Shown one piece after another: positions 45,656 to 52,692 of a stretch of DNA of 64,000 nt. Under the pieces are notes generated by a model. The model saw only the letters and a list, made by a program, of their open reading frames with translations, had not been told where the DNA came from and did no database searches. The stretch lies in NCBI RefSeq assembly GCF_002858925.1, contig NZ_PJRS01000015.1, forward strand, positions 1 to 64,000, read 5' to 3'. Within the stretch, counting starts at the first letter, position 1. Each line of letters starts with the position of its first letter. A program made the position numbers and the translations under genes. This stretch comes from Caulobacter zeae. GTDB lineage: Bacteria; Pseudomonadota; Alphaproteobacteria; Caulobacterales; Caulobacteraceae.

Positions 45656-46659
45656 GCGACGCCCCTCCGCACCCCCGCGACGTCTTCTCGCTGGACGGCC
45701 AGGAGAAGGCCGAACTGTCGTTCCTCGACGCCCTGGGCCGAGGCCGCCTGCACCACGCCTGGCTGCTGACCGGGCCCGAGGGCGTGGGCAAGGCCACTCT
45801 GGCCTACCGCATGGCCCGCCGCCTGCTGGGCGCGCGCGAGGACAGCTCGTTCGGCGTGCTGGGCTCAGCCCCGTCCGACTTCGTCAGCCGGCAGGTCGCC
45901 GCCCGCTCGCATCCCGACCTGATGGTGCTGGAGCGCGCCACCGACGACGGCAAGGCCCGCAAGTCGATCCCCGTCGACGAGGCCCGCCTGCTGCCGGGCT
46001 TCTTCGCCAATTCGCCGGCGACCTCGCCCTACCGGGTGGCGATCATCGACGCCGCCGACGACCTCAACGTCAACGCCGCCAACGCCGTGCTCAAGACGCT
46101 GGAGGAGCCGCCGCCGCGCGGGATCATCCTGCTGATTAGCCATTCGCCCGGCAAGCTGCTGCCCACGATCCGCTCGCGCTGCCGCCGCCTGGCCGTACCC
46201 GCGCCTGGCGTCGAGCGCGCCGCCGAGATGGTCGAGCACCGCCTGGGCCTGGATCGCCGCCAGGCCGAGCGCCTGGGCCGCATGGCCCACGGCGCGCCCG
46301 GCAAGGCCCTGCAACTGGCCGCCGCCAAGGCGCTGGAGGCAGACGACACCGCCGGCGAGATCCTGCGCAAGCTGCCAGAGATCGACGAGGCCGCGCTGCT
46401 GGCCCTGGCCGACACCTTCAAGGGCGCCGAGGGCCAGGCCCGCTTCGAGCTTTTGTTCGAGCGCCTGGCCGACCAGATCCACGCCATGGCCGTGGGCATG
46501 GCCGGCGAGCGCACGCCGTCGGGCCTCGACCGCTGGGCGGCCGCCTGGGAGCGCCTGGTGCGCTGGCCGATCGAGGCCGAGGCCGTGAACCTCGACCGCG
46601 CCGACGTGTTCTGGACGGCGATTGCGGACTTGCGCGCCGCGGCGAAGGCCTCCATCTGA
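45652..46659 (+). CDS. holB: DNA polymerase III delta' subunit
   Basis: A 335-residue clamp-loader subunit. The AAA+ region has HHAWLLTGPEGVGKATLAYRMARRLLG (Walker A) and the sensor/SRC segment PTIRSRCRRLAVP (SRC motif). The segment VAIIDAADDLNVNAANAVLKTLEEPP is diagnostic for HolB. The C-terminal third is divergent, as usual. It overlaps tmk and lies 4 bases before tatD. Confidence 0.95.
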   Translation: MSDAPPHPRDVFSLDGQEKAELSFLDALGRGRLHHAWLLTGPEGVGKATLAYRMARRLLGAREDSSFGVLGSAPSDFVSRQVAARSHPDLMVLERATDDGKARKSIPVDEARLLPGFFANSPATSPYRVAIIDAADDLNVNAANAVLKTLEEPPPRGIILLISHSPGKLLPTIRSRCRRLAVPAPGVERAAEMVEHRLGLDRRQAERLGRMAHGAPGKALQLAAAKALEADDTAGEILRKLPEIDEAALLALADTFKGAEGQARFELLFERLADQIHAMAVGMAGERTPSGLDRWAAAWERLVRWPIEAEAVNLDRADVFWTAIADLRAAAKASI

Positions 46660-46663
46660 CCGC

Positions 46664-47443
46664 ATGCTCATCGACAGCCACGTAAACCTGCACGCGCCCC
46701 AGTTCGCCGAGGACCGCGACGCGGTCATCGCCCGCGCTCGCGAGGCCGGCATCGAAATGATGCTGACCATCTGCGACAAGATCCCCAACTTCCCGGCCGT
46801 CCACGCCATCGCCATGGCCGAGGCCGACATCTGGTGCACGGTCGGCGCCCACCCGCACGAGGCCAAGGACCACACGGATCTGACGACGGCTCACCTGGTC
46901 GAGCTGGCCGGCAAGCCCAGGGTCGTCGGCATCGGCGAAACGGGTCTGGACTTCCACTACGACCTGTCGCCGCGTGACGTGCAGGCCGCCGTGTTCAAGG
47001 AGCACGTCGCCGCCGCCCGAGAGACCGGCCTGCCGCTGGTGGTCCACACCCGCGAGGCCGACGACGTCATGGGCCAGATCCTCGAGGAAGAGCACGCCAA
47101 GGGCGCCTTCAAGATCCTGATGCACTGCTACACCAGCGGCGCGGATCTCGCCCGCCGGGCCGCCGCGCTGGGCGCCTGGTTCTCGGTCTCGGGCATCGCC
47201 ACCTTCAAGCAGGCAGAGGACGTGCGCGGGGTGATCCGCGACATGCCCGCCGACCGCATCATCGTCGAGACCGACTGCCCCTATCTGGCCCCGGTGCCGA
47301 TGCGCGGCCGTCGCTGCGAGCCGGCCCACCTGCCGCATATCGTCGACAAGCTGGCCGAGATCCGCGGCTGGACACGCGCCGACGCCGAGAAGCGCTCGGA
47401 AGACGCCTTCTTCGCCCTGTTCGACGCGATACCGCGTCCATGA
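46664..47443 (+). CDS. tatD: TatD-family metal-dependent hydrolase
   Basis: A 259-residue TIM-barrel hydrolase related to TatD DNases. Most metal ligands are present: Glu in VGIGETGLDFHYD, His in LPLVVHTREADD, His in ILMHCYTSG, and Asp in IVETDCPYLAPVP. The N-terminal HxH pair of the family (THCHLD) reads DSHVNLHAP here, so the second His is shifted or replaced by Asn. Start ATG 46664, 4 bases after holB. It overlaps the next gene by 4 bases. Likely a DNase or tRNA/peptide exonuclease; the altered site may change activity. Confidence 0.9.
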   Translation: MLIDSHVNLHAPQFAEDRDAVIARAREAGIEMMLTICDKIPNFPAVHAIAMAEADIWCTVGAHPHEAKDHTDLTTAHLVELAGKPRVVGIGETGLDFHYDLSPRDVQAAVFKEHVAAARETGLPLVVHTREADDVMGQILEEEHAKGAFKILMHCYTSGADLARRAAALGAWFSVSGIATFKQAEDVRGVIRDMPADRIIVETDCPYLAPVPMRGRRCEPAHLPHIVDKLAEIRGWTRADAEKRSEDAFFALFDAIPRP

Positions 47444-48255
47444 CCGGCGGCCGGCTCGAGTTCACCATCCTCGGCAGCGGCTCCTCGGGCGGGGTGCCGC
47501 GCGCCGACGGCAATTGGGGCGACTGCGATCCGGCCGAGCCGAAGAATCACCGCAGCCGCTGCTCGATGCTGGTGCGCCGGCTGTCGGGCAGGGATCCGCG
47601 CGGCGACACCACCGTGCTGGTCGACACCTCGCCGGACCTGCGCCTGCAGACGGCGCGGGCCGGGGCCGGGCGGATCGACGCGGTGCTGTTCACCCACGAT
47701 CACGCCGACCAGGCCCATGGCATCGACGACGTCCGGCCGTTCTTCCTCAATCACCGCTTCAAGATCCCGACCTACATGGATCCGGCCACCTATGACGGCC
47801 TCCTGGCGCGCTTCGGCTACGTTTTCGAGACCAAGGGCGGCTATCCGGCCATCTGCGAGGCCCGCCACCTGCCGCCGCACGGTCAGGGCTGGGTCGTCGA
47901 CGGGCCCAGCGGCGAGATTCCGGTCGTGAGCTTCGACGTCGACCACGGCGAGATCCGCGCCGCGGGCTTCCGCTTCGGCGGCGTGGCCTATGCGCCCGAC
48001 GCGCTACAGATCCCCGAGGAAAGCTGGCCGGTGCTGGAGGGTCTCGACGTGCTGATCGTCGACGCCCTGCGCTGGACCCCGCATCCCACTCACGCCAATG
48101 TCGAGCGAGCGCTGTCGTGGATCGAGCGGGCGCGGCCAAAGAGGGCGATCCTCACCAACCTGCACATCGACCTCGACTACAACGCCCTGGCCGCCAGGCT
48201 GCCGCCGGGCGTCGAGCCGGCCTATGACGGCATGCGGTTCGAGGTCTCGATCTAG
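47440..48255 (+). CDS. MBL-fold metallo-hydrolase (PhnP-like)
   Basis: A 271-residue metallo-beta-lactamase-fold enzyme. It starts LEFTILGSGSSGGVPRADGNWGDC, has the metal motif FTHDHADQAHGIDD (HxHxDH) near residue 88, a later His in SFDVDHGE, and an Asp in IVDALRW. This is the pattern of PhnP-type phosphodiesterases. It follows tatD with a 4-base overlap, an arrangement common in alphaproteobacteria. The substrate is probably a cyclic nucleotide or phosphodiester. Confidence 0.92.
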   Translation: MTGGRLEFTILGSGSSGGVPRADGNWGDCDPAEPKNHRSRCSMLVRRLSGRDPRGDTTVLVDTSPDLRLQTARAGAGRIDAVLFTHDHADQAHGIDDVRPFFLNHRFKIPTYMDPATYDGLLARFGYVFETKGGYPAICEARHLPPHGQGWVVDGPSGEIPVVSFDVDHGEIRAAGFRFGGVAYAPDALQIPEESWPVLEGLDVLIVDALRWTPHPTHANVERALSWIERARPKRAILTNLHIDLDYNALAARLPPGVEPAYDGMRFEVSI

Positions 48256-48258
48256 GCG

Positions 48259-48744
48259 CTAGTGCAGCGTCGCCGTCTGCATCGGCCGCGCATCCTCGGC
48301 CGGTTCGCCCATGCGAACGGGCAGGGGCGCGCCATCCAGCGCCATGGCGTGGTTGAGGGCGCGGGCCAGCACCGCCGTCACGTCCGGGCGCGCCACCAGC
48401 GGCGACAGCAGGCGCGAGGCCAGGCCCGGCGCCGCCGCGGCCAGGCCGCAGGCCGTCACCAGCCGTTGTTCGTCGATGGCGTAGCCCGCGCAGTGTGGGC
48501 ACTGGATCTGTAGCGGGCGCACCAGTTCGCCTTCGATCAGCATCATGGTCTGAAGGAACAGCGAGGCCGTGCGGGGCGAGGCTGCGCGCGCGAAGGCGGC
48601 TCCTATCGTGGCGTCGGCCGGCTTGCCTTGCAGGCGCAGCGCGGCCCAGGTGCGCAGGCCCCACAGCAACAGCCGTTCGCCACGCGCCAGGCCTTCGGGG
48701 CCGGTGTCTTCGAAATCGAGGTCCAGTCCGCAGGCGCAACTCAT
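48259..48744 (-). CDS. Hypothetical protein, possibly iron-regulated
   Basis: A 161-residue soluble protein of unknown function. The N-terminus has MSCACGLDLDFEDTG and a CPHC pair occurs near residue 83 (LQIQCPHCAGYAIDEQRL), so the four or five cysteines could bind metal. The rest is helical and Ala/Leu-rich. I start it at ATG 48744; a further 37 codons are open but cross the promoter region. A Fur-like box lies 92 bases upstream. Convergent with the MBL-fold gene. Confidence 0.65.
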   Translation of the reverse strand: MSCACGLDLDFEDTGPEGLARGERLLLWGLRTWAALRLQGKPADATIGAAFARAASPRTASLFLQTMMLIEGELVRPLQIQCPHCAGYAIDEQRLVTACGLAAAAPGLASRLLSPLVARPDVTAVLARALNHAMALDGAPLPVRMGEPAEDARPMQTATLH

Positions 48745-48835
48745 CAAGGGCTCCGGGCGGGAAAAGGCGTCCGGCGGAGGGGAGCCCCGCCGGACGCAGT
48801 CGATGTGGGTGAGGGGAGGAAACCCGACATCGGAT

Positions 48836-48890
48836 TTGAGAATTGATCGCAACAAGATCTAGGTTGGCTGTTGTTGCGAGTCAATCTCAT
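48836..48890. promoter_or_regulatory. Two Fur-like boxes in a divergent promoter
   Basis: TTGAGAATTGATCGCAA (48836-48852) and TTGCGAGTCAATCTCAT (48874-48890) lie in opposite orientation in an AT-rich island between two divergent genes. Read on the same strand both are TTGCGA-N5-TCTCA, near the TTGCGAATGATTCTCA form seen at Fur sites in Proteobacteria. The boxes sit 92 and 69 bases upstream of the two start codons. Confidence 0.6.
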
Positions 48891-48958
48891 AAAATCATAT
48901 ACATCCTATGCGATAGTTTGTGCTTCTATCGACGCGAACCGGTCGTGTTGGGGGTGGC

Positions 48959-49753
48959 ATGGCGCGACGATCGATGATGCTTGCCTGGATGACTCTGGCG
49001 ATCCCGCTGGGCGTGGCCGGACGGGGCGAGGCCGCGGCCTGGACCCAGGCCAAGGGCGACAAGGAGGTCATCGTCAGCCTCCATCGCCAGGACAGCACCC
49101 ATGGCTTCGGCCTGGATGGCGAGGCGGTCGACATCGTCGATTATCGCAAGGACGAGTTGCAGGCCTTCGCCGAATACGGGTTGTCGGACCAGCTGACCGT
49201 CAGGGCCCAGGGCTCCGTCCGGCGGCTGCGTACGCGCAACGCCCGCGACACCGAGCCTGGCCACGTGGAGCTGGCCGCTCGCTACAGGATCCTGTCGGGC
49301 AAGACCTGGGTGTTGTCTGGCGAGAGCGCCGTGCGGCTGCCGGGCGGCGACGGCGATCCGGGCGCGGCCCAGCGCGGTTCGCCCGACGCCGAGTACGACG
49401 CCCGCTTTCTATTCGGAAAGAGCGGCAAGCTGGCGGGGCGGCCCGTCTTCCTCGATCTGCAAGCAGGGCTGCGCCGCCGCGAGGGCGACGCGCCGGACGA
49501 GCGACGGCTCGACATCACCGTCGGCGGGCGGCCCGGCGCGCGGTTGATGCTGCTGGGCCAGCTCTTCGATGTTTCCTCGGCGGGCGCGGGTCAGGGGGTC
49601 TTCGAGGCCTACCGCTATCGCAACCTGCAACTCACCGCGGTCTACGACCTGCCGGCCGGCTGGTCGGTGCAGGCCGGGGCCGTCGGCACGGCCTCGGGCC
49701 GCAACGCCCTGCGCGAGCGGGGCGCGGTGCTGGCGGTGTGGCGGCGCTTCTGA
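48959..49753 (+). CDS. Outer-membrane beta-barrel-like exported protein
   Basis: A 264-residue protein with a signal peptide at about 1-26 (MARRSMMLAWMTLAIPLGVAGRGEAAA) followed by alternating hydrophobic/polar strands (EVIVSLHRQD, LQAFAEYGLSDQLTVRAQGSVRR, HVELAARYRI, YRNLQLTAVYDLPAGWSVQAGAVG) and a C-terminal Phe (LAVWRRF). This is the layout of an outer-membrane barrel; the precise family is not recognised. A Fur-like box is upstream, so it may answer to iron. Divergent from the hypothetical at 48259. Confidence 0.72.
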   Translation: MARRSMMLAWMTLAIPLGVAGRGEAAAWTQAKGDKEVIVSLHRQDSTHGFGLDGEAVDIVDYRKDELQAFAEYGLSDQLTVRAQGSVRRLRTRNARDTEPGHVELAARYRILSGKTWVLSGESAVRLPGGDGDPGAAQRGSPDAEYDARFLFGKSGKLAGRPVFLDLQAGLRRREGDAPDERRLDITVGGRPGARLMLLGQLFDVSSAGAGQGVFEAYRYRNLQLTAVYDLPAGWSVQAGAVGTASGRNALRERGAVLAVWRRF

Positions 49754-49757
49754 CGGG

Positions 49758-50168
49758 TCAGGAAGGAATGCGCCGGGCCAGTTCTTCCAGCCGGCGGGCA
49801 GGGGCGTCCGAGATCGCCGACCACAGCAGGCGGGCCAGTTCCAGGCGATAGATGGCGGTATAGCCGGCCGTGAACGGCGAGGTCGCGCTGCCGGGCGGTT
49901 CGGCCGCCTTGGCGTTGGCCAGGTCGCGACGGGTCAGCACCAGATCGCGGGGAATCGGAACATCGCCGGCCCCGGTGGCCACCCAGCGATCGGCTTCGAC
50001 GGCGGCCAGCGCGGCGGCCTGGACCAGGGCCCGGGCGCCGCGCACGTCGCCCAGGGCGCCCGTCATCACCGGGGTCCCGATCGTGGAGTCGCGAGTCACC
50101 TTGAAGTCTAGGCTGGCCACGCCGCGCTGGAGCGTGACGGACCACTGGTCGTCAGGTTCGTTCATCAT
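49758..50168 (-). CDS. Hypothetical protein
   Basis: A 136-residue soluble protein of unknown function. It starts MMNEPDDQWSVTLQRGVASLDFKVTRDSTIGTPV and has a helical C-terminal half (YRLELARLLWSAISDAPARRLEELARRIPS). Codon use is typical for the genome. No domain recognised. It is convergent with the barrel protein, 4 bases apart, and its 5' end faces the CtrA-box region at 50290. Confidence 0.65.
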   Translation of the reverse strand: MMNEPDDQWSVTLQRGVASLDFKVTRDSTIGTPVMTGALGDVRGARALVQAAALAAVEADRWVATGAGDVPIPRDLVLTRRDLANAKAAEPPGSATSPFTAGYTAIYRLELARLLWSAISDAPARRLEELARRIPS

Positions 50169-50270
50169 GAACGCTTTAGCGACCGAGTCGCGCCGCGGGA
50201 AGGGAGCGGCGTACCGCCGTTACACATTGCCGCGACGGTCGCCGCCTGGGGTGCGGCGGCCTGCGACCTT

Positions 50271-50305
50271 TTGGCAGGGGTTGTGGAAATTAAGGTATGA
50301 TTAAC
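50271..50305 (+). promoter_or_regulatory. CtrA box with promoter-like elements
   Basis: TTAA-GGTATGA-TTAAC (50290-50305) is an exact match to the CtrA site TTAA-N7-TTAAC, preceded by TTGGCA (50271-50276) and overlapping TATGAT (50296-50301). It is the only full-length CtrA site I found in the window. Whether CtrA activates or represses cannot be told from position alone. Confidence 0.6.
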
Positions 50306-50398
50306 CATGATTGGCGAGCTTGGGGCCGTCTTCTTTTGAAGGCGCCCCACCATCACTCAACTTTTCACAGCCCGGCTTTCTGGCCGGGCTGTTTTTTT
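50306..50398 (+). ncRNA. Candidate cell-cycle-regulated small RNA
   Basis: Directly after the CtrA box a gene-free segment contains two hairpins: a GGGGC-c-GTCTTC stem with a TTTT loop pairing with GAAGGCGCCCC (50322-50348), and ACAGCCCGGC pairing with GCCGGGCTGT followed by seven T (50367-50398), a rho-independent terminator. No protein gene on the + strand ends here, so the terminator most simply belongs to a short RNA. The exact 5' end is unknown. Confidence 0.55.
50367..50398 (+). terminator. Intrinsic terminator with no upstream protein gene
   Basis: ACAGCCCGGC (50367-50376), a short loop and GCCGGGCTGT (50382-50391) followed by TTTTTTT. The stem is perfect and the orientation is + strand. 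Confidence 0.9.
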
Positions 50399-50465
50399 GT
50401 CAGAAGGCGCTTGCGCCGAGTCAGTCGGGCGGCTATCAACCGCGCCTCGACAGAGAGCGACCTGT

Positions 50466-50540
50466 TCCGCGGTAGCTCAGTGGTAGAGCAGCCGGCTGTT
50501 AACCGGCTGGTCGTAGGTTCGAATCCTACCCGCGGAGCCA
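50466..50540 (+). tRNA. tRNA-Asn (anticodon GTT), copy 1
   Basis: TCCGCGGTAGCTCAGTGGTA...GTTAACCGG...GGTTCGAATCCTACCCGCGGAGCCA: acceptor stem TCCGCGG/CCGCGGA, anticodon stem GCCGG/CCGGC with loop CTGTTAA (anticodon GTT), T arm and encoded CCA. 75 bases. Confidence 0.97.
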
Positions 50541-50684
50541 CTCTTCCTTCGATCCTTCGAAGTCGCCTCGTCGAGATATTCCTCCACAAGAACATAAGCT
50601 TTTGTTTTCGATGCGGCGTTCATGCGTCTTGCGTCGAGTCGCGGCGGCCGCTATCAACCGCCTCCTCAACAGAGAGCGACCTGT

Positions 50685-50759
50685 TCCGCGGTAGCTCAGT
50701 GGTAGAGCAGCCGGCTGTTAACCGGCTGGTCGTAGGTTCGAATCCTACCCGCGGAGCCA
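50685..50759 (+). tRNA. tRNA-Asn (anticodon GTT), copy 2
   Basis: Identical to copy 1 over all 75 bases. The roughly 20 bases before it (ACAGAGAGCGACCTG) are also shared with copy 1, showing a tandem duplication with a period of 219 bases. Confidence 0.97.
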
Positions 50760-50843
50760 CTCTCCTTCGTTCGCGAAGGTTTCGTCGCGGTGAAAGATAT
50801 CCCAGCATTCGACTTCGTGGCGTGAGTTCTCGACGCGCCTGTC

Positions 50844-51275
50844 TCAGGCGGTCAGGAGCTTCTGAAGTTCCCGATAGTACGTCTCGGTATATTGGTGCTG
50901 GCGATCCAGCGCCTCCAGCATCCCGGGGCGGGTGAACACCTCTGCGGGAATCGTCACCCCCTTGCGGCCGTGCCGCACGCACAGGCCGTCGGCGATCAAT
51001 GCGCTCACGTGGCGACGCACCGTCTCGGCCGGCATGGCCAGCGAGTCGGCGACCTGCACGACCGTGATCGGCCGCCGCTGGCCGTCCTTGGCCAGTTCGT
51101 CCTTGGCGTCGAAGCCGGCGTTGGGTCGAATGTGGGCGACGTTGGCCACCCAGATGGTGGTGAAGACGATGGCCCGCACTGGGTCGTCCTGGTGCAGGCT
51201 CTTGGCCACGTCCAGCGTGCGCAGGAAATAGCCCGCCGATAGGCGGATGACCGCGCGCCGAACATCCGTGCTCAT
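50844..51275 (-). CDS. Winged-helix-type transcriptional regulator
   Basis: A 143-residue protein. The segment ITVVQVADSLAMPAETVRRHVSALIADGLCVRHGRKGVTIPAEVF (about 73-118) reads as a helix-turn-helix with wing, close to MarR/GntR-like domains, while the N-terminal part (MSTDVRRAVIRLSAGYFLRTLDVAKSLH) is helical and may hold the dimer interface. ATG 51275 is chosen; the ORF extends further but crosses the palindrome at 51343. It is divergent from the gene at 51451, and that palindrome is a good candidate operator for it. Confidence 0.78.
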   Translation of the reverse strand: MSTDVRRAVIRLSAGYFLRTLDVAKSLHQDDPVRAIVFTTIWVANVAHIRPNAGFDAKDELAKDGQRRPITVVQVADSLAMPAETVRRHVSALIADGLCVRHGRKGVTIPAEVFTRPGMLEALDRQHQYTETYYRELQKLLTA

Positions 51276-51342
51276 GCCTGCTCCCAGAGAAAGCCGCTCG
51301 GTGCAGGCTGAGGCCGAGTCGTCTCTGTGAGAAAATTCACCA

Positions 51343-51361
51343 TGTCCCCATTTTGGGGACA
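51343..51361. promoter_or_regulatory. Perfect 7-5-7 palindrome, candidate operator
   Basis: TGTCCCC-ATTTT-GGGGACA between the divergent regulator (start 51275) and the gene at 51451. The two arms are exact inverted copies, the centre is AT-rich, and no T run follows, which favours a protein-binding site over a terminator. Confidence 0.6.
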
Positions 51362-51450
51362 GTGTGCTTTTCGAGGAGGCGCCGCGCCGCGATTTGCGCC
51401 ATACGGGCCGCCGATTCAGGGGAAAGCGGACGCGGGGGGCGCGTTGGGGC

Positions 51451-51780
51451 ATGAGTGAAATCGAAGCCAGATTGCGAGAAGCGGCGGCCGCCGTCGGTGT
51501 GGCCGAGCGGATCGAAGCGCTGCTGAAGAGCGTAGAGGAAGCTATCGAGGCCTATCCGGACGACGCCGACCCGCGTTACCTGACCCGGCTGATCGACCAG
51601 CGCACGGCCTTGCTGGAGCCCGATCTGCCGCTGATCGCGCGCATCGCCGTGCAGCTTTGCGAGAACGACGCCTCGCGCGCCGCCGTGCTTGGTCCGCCGC
51701 TCGCCACCGCCGCCACCGTCTGCCCGCTGATGAAGCCGGCGGTGAACCAGTTGCGCCGCCTGCTCGGCGAGACGGCCTGA
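51451..51780 (+). CDS. Hypothetical protein
   Basis: A 109-residue, largely helical protein (MSEIEARLREAAAAVGVAERIEALLKSVEEAIEAYPDDADPRYLTRLIDQRTALLEPDL). No domain recognised. ATG 51451 is preceded by GTTGGGGC; upstream in-frame codons are Arg-rich and unlike the rest. Divergent from the winged-helix regulator, so it may be its target. Confidence 0.6.
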   Translation: MSEIEARLREAAAAVGVAERIEALLKSVEEAIEAYPDDADPRYLTRLIDQRTALLEPDLPLIARIAVQLCENDASRAAVLGPPLATAATVCPLMKPAVNQLRRLLGETA

Positions 51781-51820
51781 GTCGGGCAAATCCTCGGCGT
51801 GATTGGATGCACGGGCCTGA

Positions 51821-51850
51821 TTGCCTTCCGGCGAGGCCCGGACCTATAAG
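51821..51850 (+). promoter_or_regulatory. Predicted promoter of the Pcm-like gene
   Basis: TTGCCT (51821-51826), an 18-base spacer and TATAAG (51845-51850) end 28 bases before ATG 51879. The CTATAAG wording matches the ndk promoter. Confidence 0.5.
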
Positions 51851-51878
51851 CCTCTCGAACTGCTGTCCGAGGAAGTCC

Positions 51879-52451
51879 ATGAGCTCCGATTTCGCGGCTG
51901 CCCGCCTGAACATGGTGGAAAGCCAGATCCGCACCGCCGACGTGACCGACCTGCCGTTGCAGGACGCCCTGCGGGTGGTTCCGCGCGAGAACCTCGTGCC
52001 CGCAGGCAAGGCCTACCTGGCCTATGCCGACGCCGAGGTCGAATACGCTCCGGGCCGCACCCTGATGCGCCCGCGCGACATCGGCAAGCTGCTGCAGAAC
52101 CTCAAGCCGCGCGCCGGCGAGAAGGCTCTGGCCATCGCCGCGCCCTACGCCGCCGTGGTTCTCGAGACCATGGGCCTTCAGGTCACCCGTCTCGACGGCG
52201 ACGACCTGACGGCCGTTCAGGGCGGCGAGTACGACGTCATCGTCTGCGAGGGCGCCGTGCCGAAGGCCCCGGCGTCGTGGACGGGCGCCCTGGCCCTGAA
52301 CGGCCGCCTGGGCGTCGTCGAGCGTGAAGGCCCGGTCGGCCGCGCCGCCATCTATGCCCGCGCCGAGGACGGCGTGGCCCGTCGCGCCGCCTTTGATTCG
52401 ACCCCGTCGCTTCTGGCCGGCTTTCCGGTCGAGGCCGGTTTCGCGTTCTAG
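51879..52451 (+). CDS. Pcm-like protein with eroded SAM motif
   Basis: A 190-residue protein of the protein-L-isoaspartate methyltransferase family. The N-terminal part is typical (FAAARLNMVESQIRTADVTDLPLQDALRVVPRENLVP), but motif I, normally (V/I)LEIGxGxGY, reads ALAIAAPYAA (residues 83-92) with no glycine loop, so SAM binding is doubtful. The C-terminal half (YDVIVCEGAVPKAPASW, LNGRLGVVERE) keeps the fold. Its place upstream of a TolC-family gene is similar to that in Caulobacter. It may be a non-catalytic relative. Confidence 0.82.
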   Translation: MSSDFAAARLNMVESQIRTADVTDLPLQDALRVVPRENLVPAGKAYLAYADAEVEYAPGRTLMRPRDIGKLLQNLKPRAGEKALAIAAPYAAVVLETMGLQVTRLDGDDLTAVQGGEYDVIVCEGAVPKAPASWTGALALNGRLGVVEREGPVGRAAIYARAEDGVARRAAFDSTPSLLAGFPVEAGFAF

Positions 52452-52692
52452 TCTTTTGAAAAATGGGCGTTCGGGTGCTGAACCCGCCCGGACGCTTCAT
52501 TCAAGTCCTTGAAGCCAGGGATTGCTGCCCAGGGTTGGGTATTCCATCCAAGCTTGGCCGGGCCTAGTCTGGCGTCTTCGGTGACAAGCGCGCAAACTCC
52601 GCGTGAAAAAAGCTTAACTAGCGATGGTCCACGGTGGGCCTTACAGCGCTTGGGTGTAAAGCGCGGACTTCGCGTGTGTTGGGGAATGAGGG

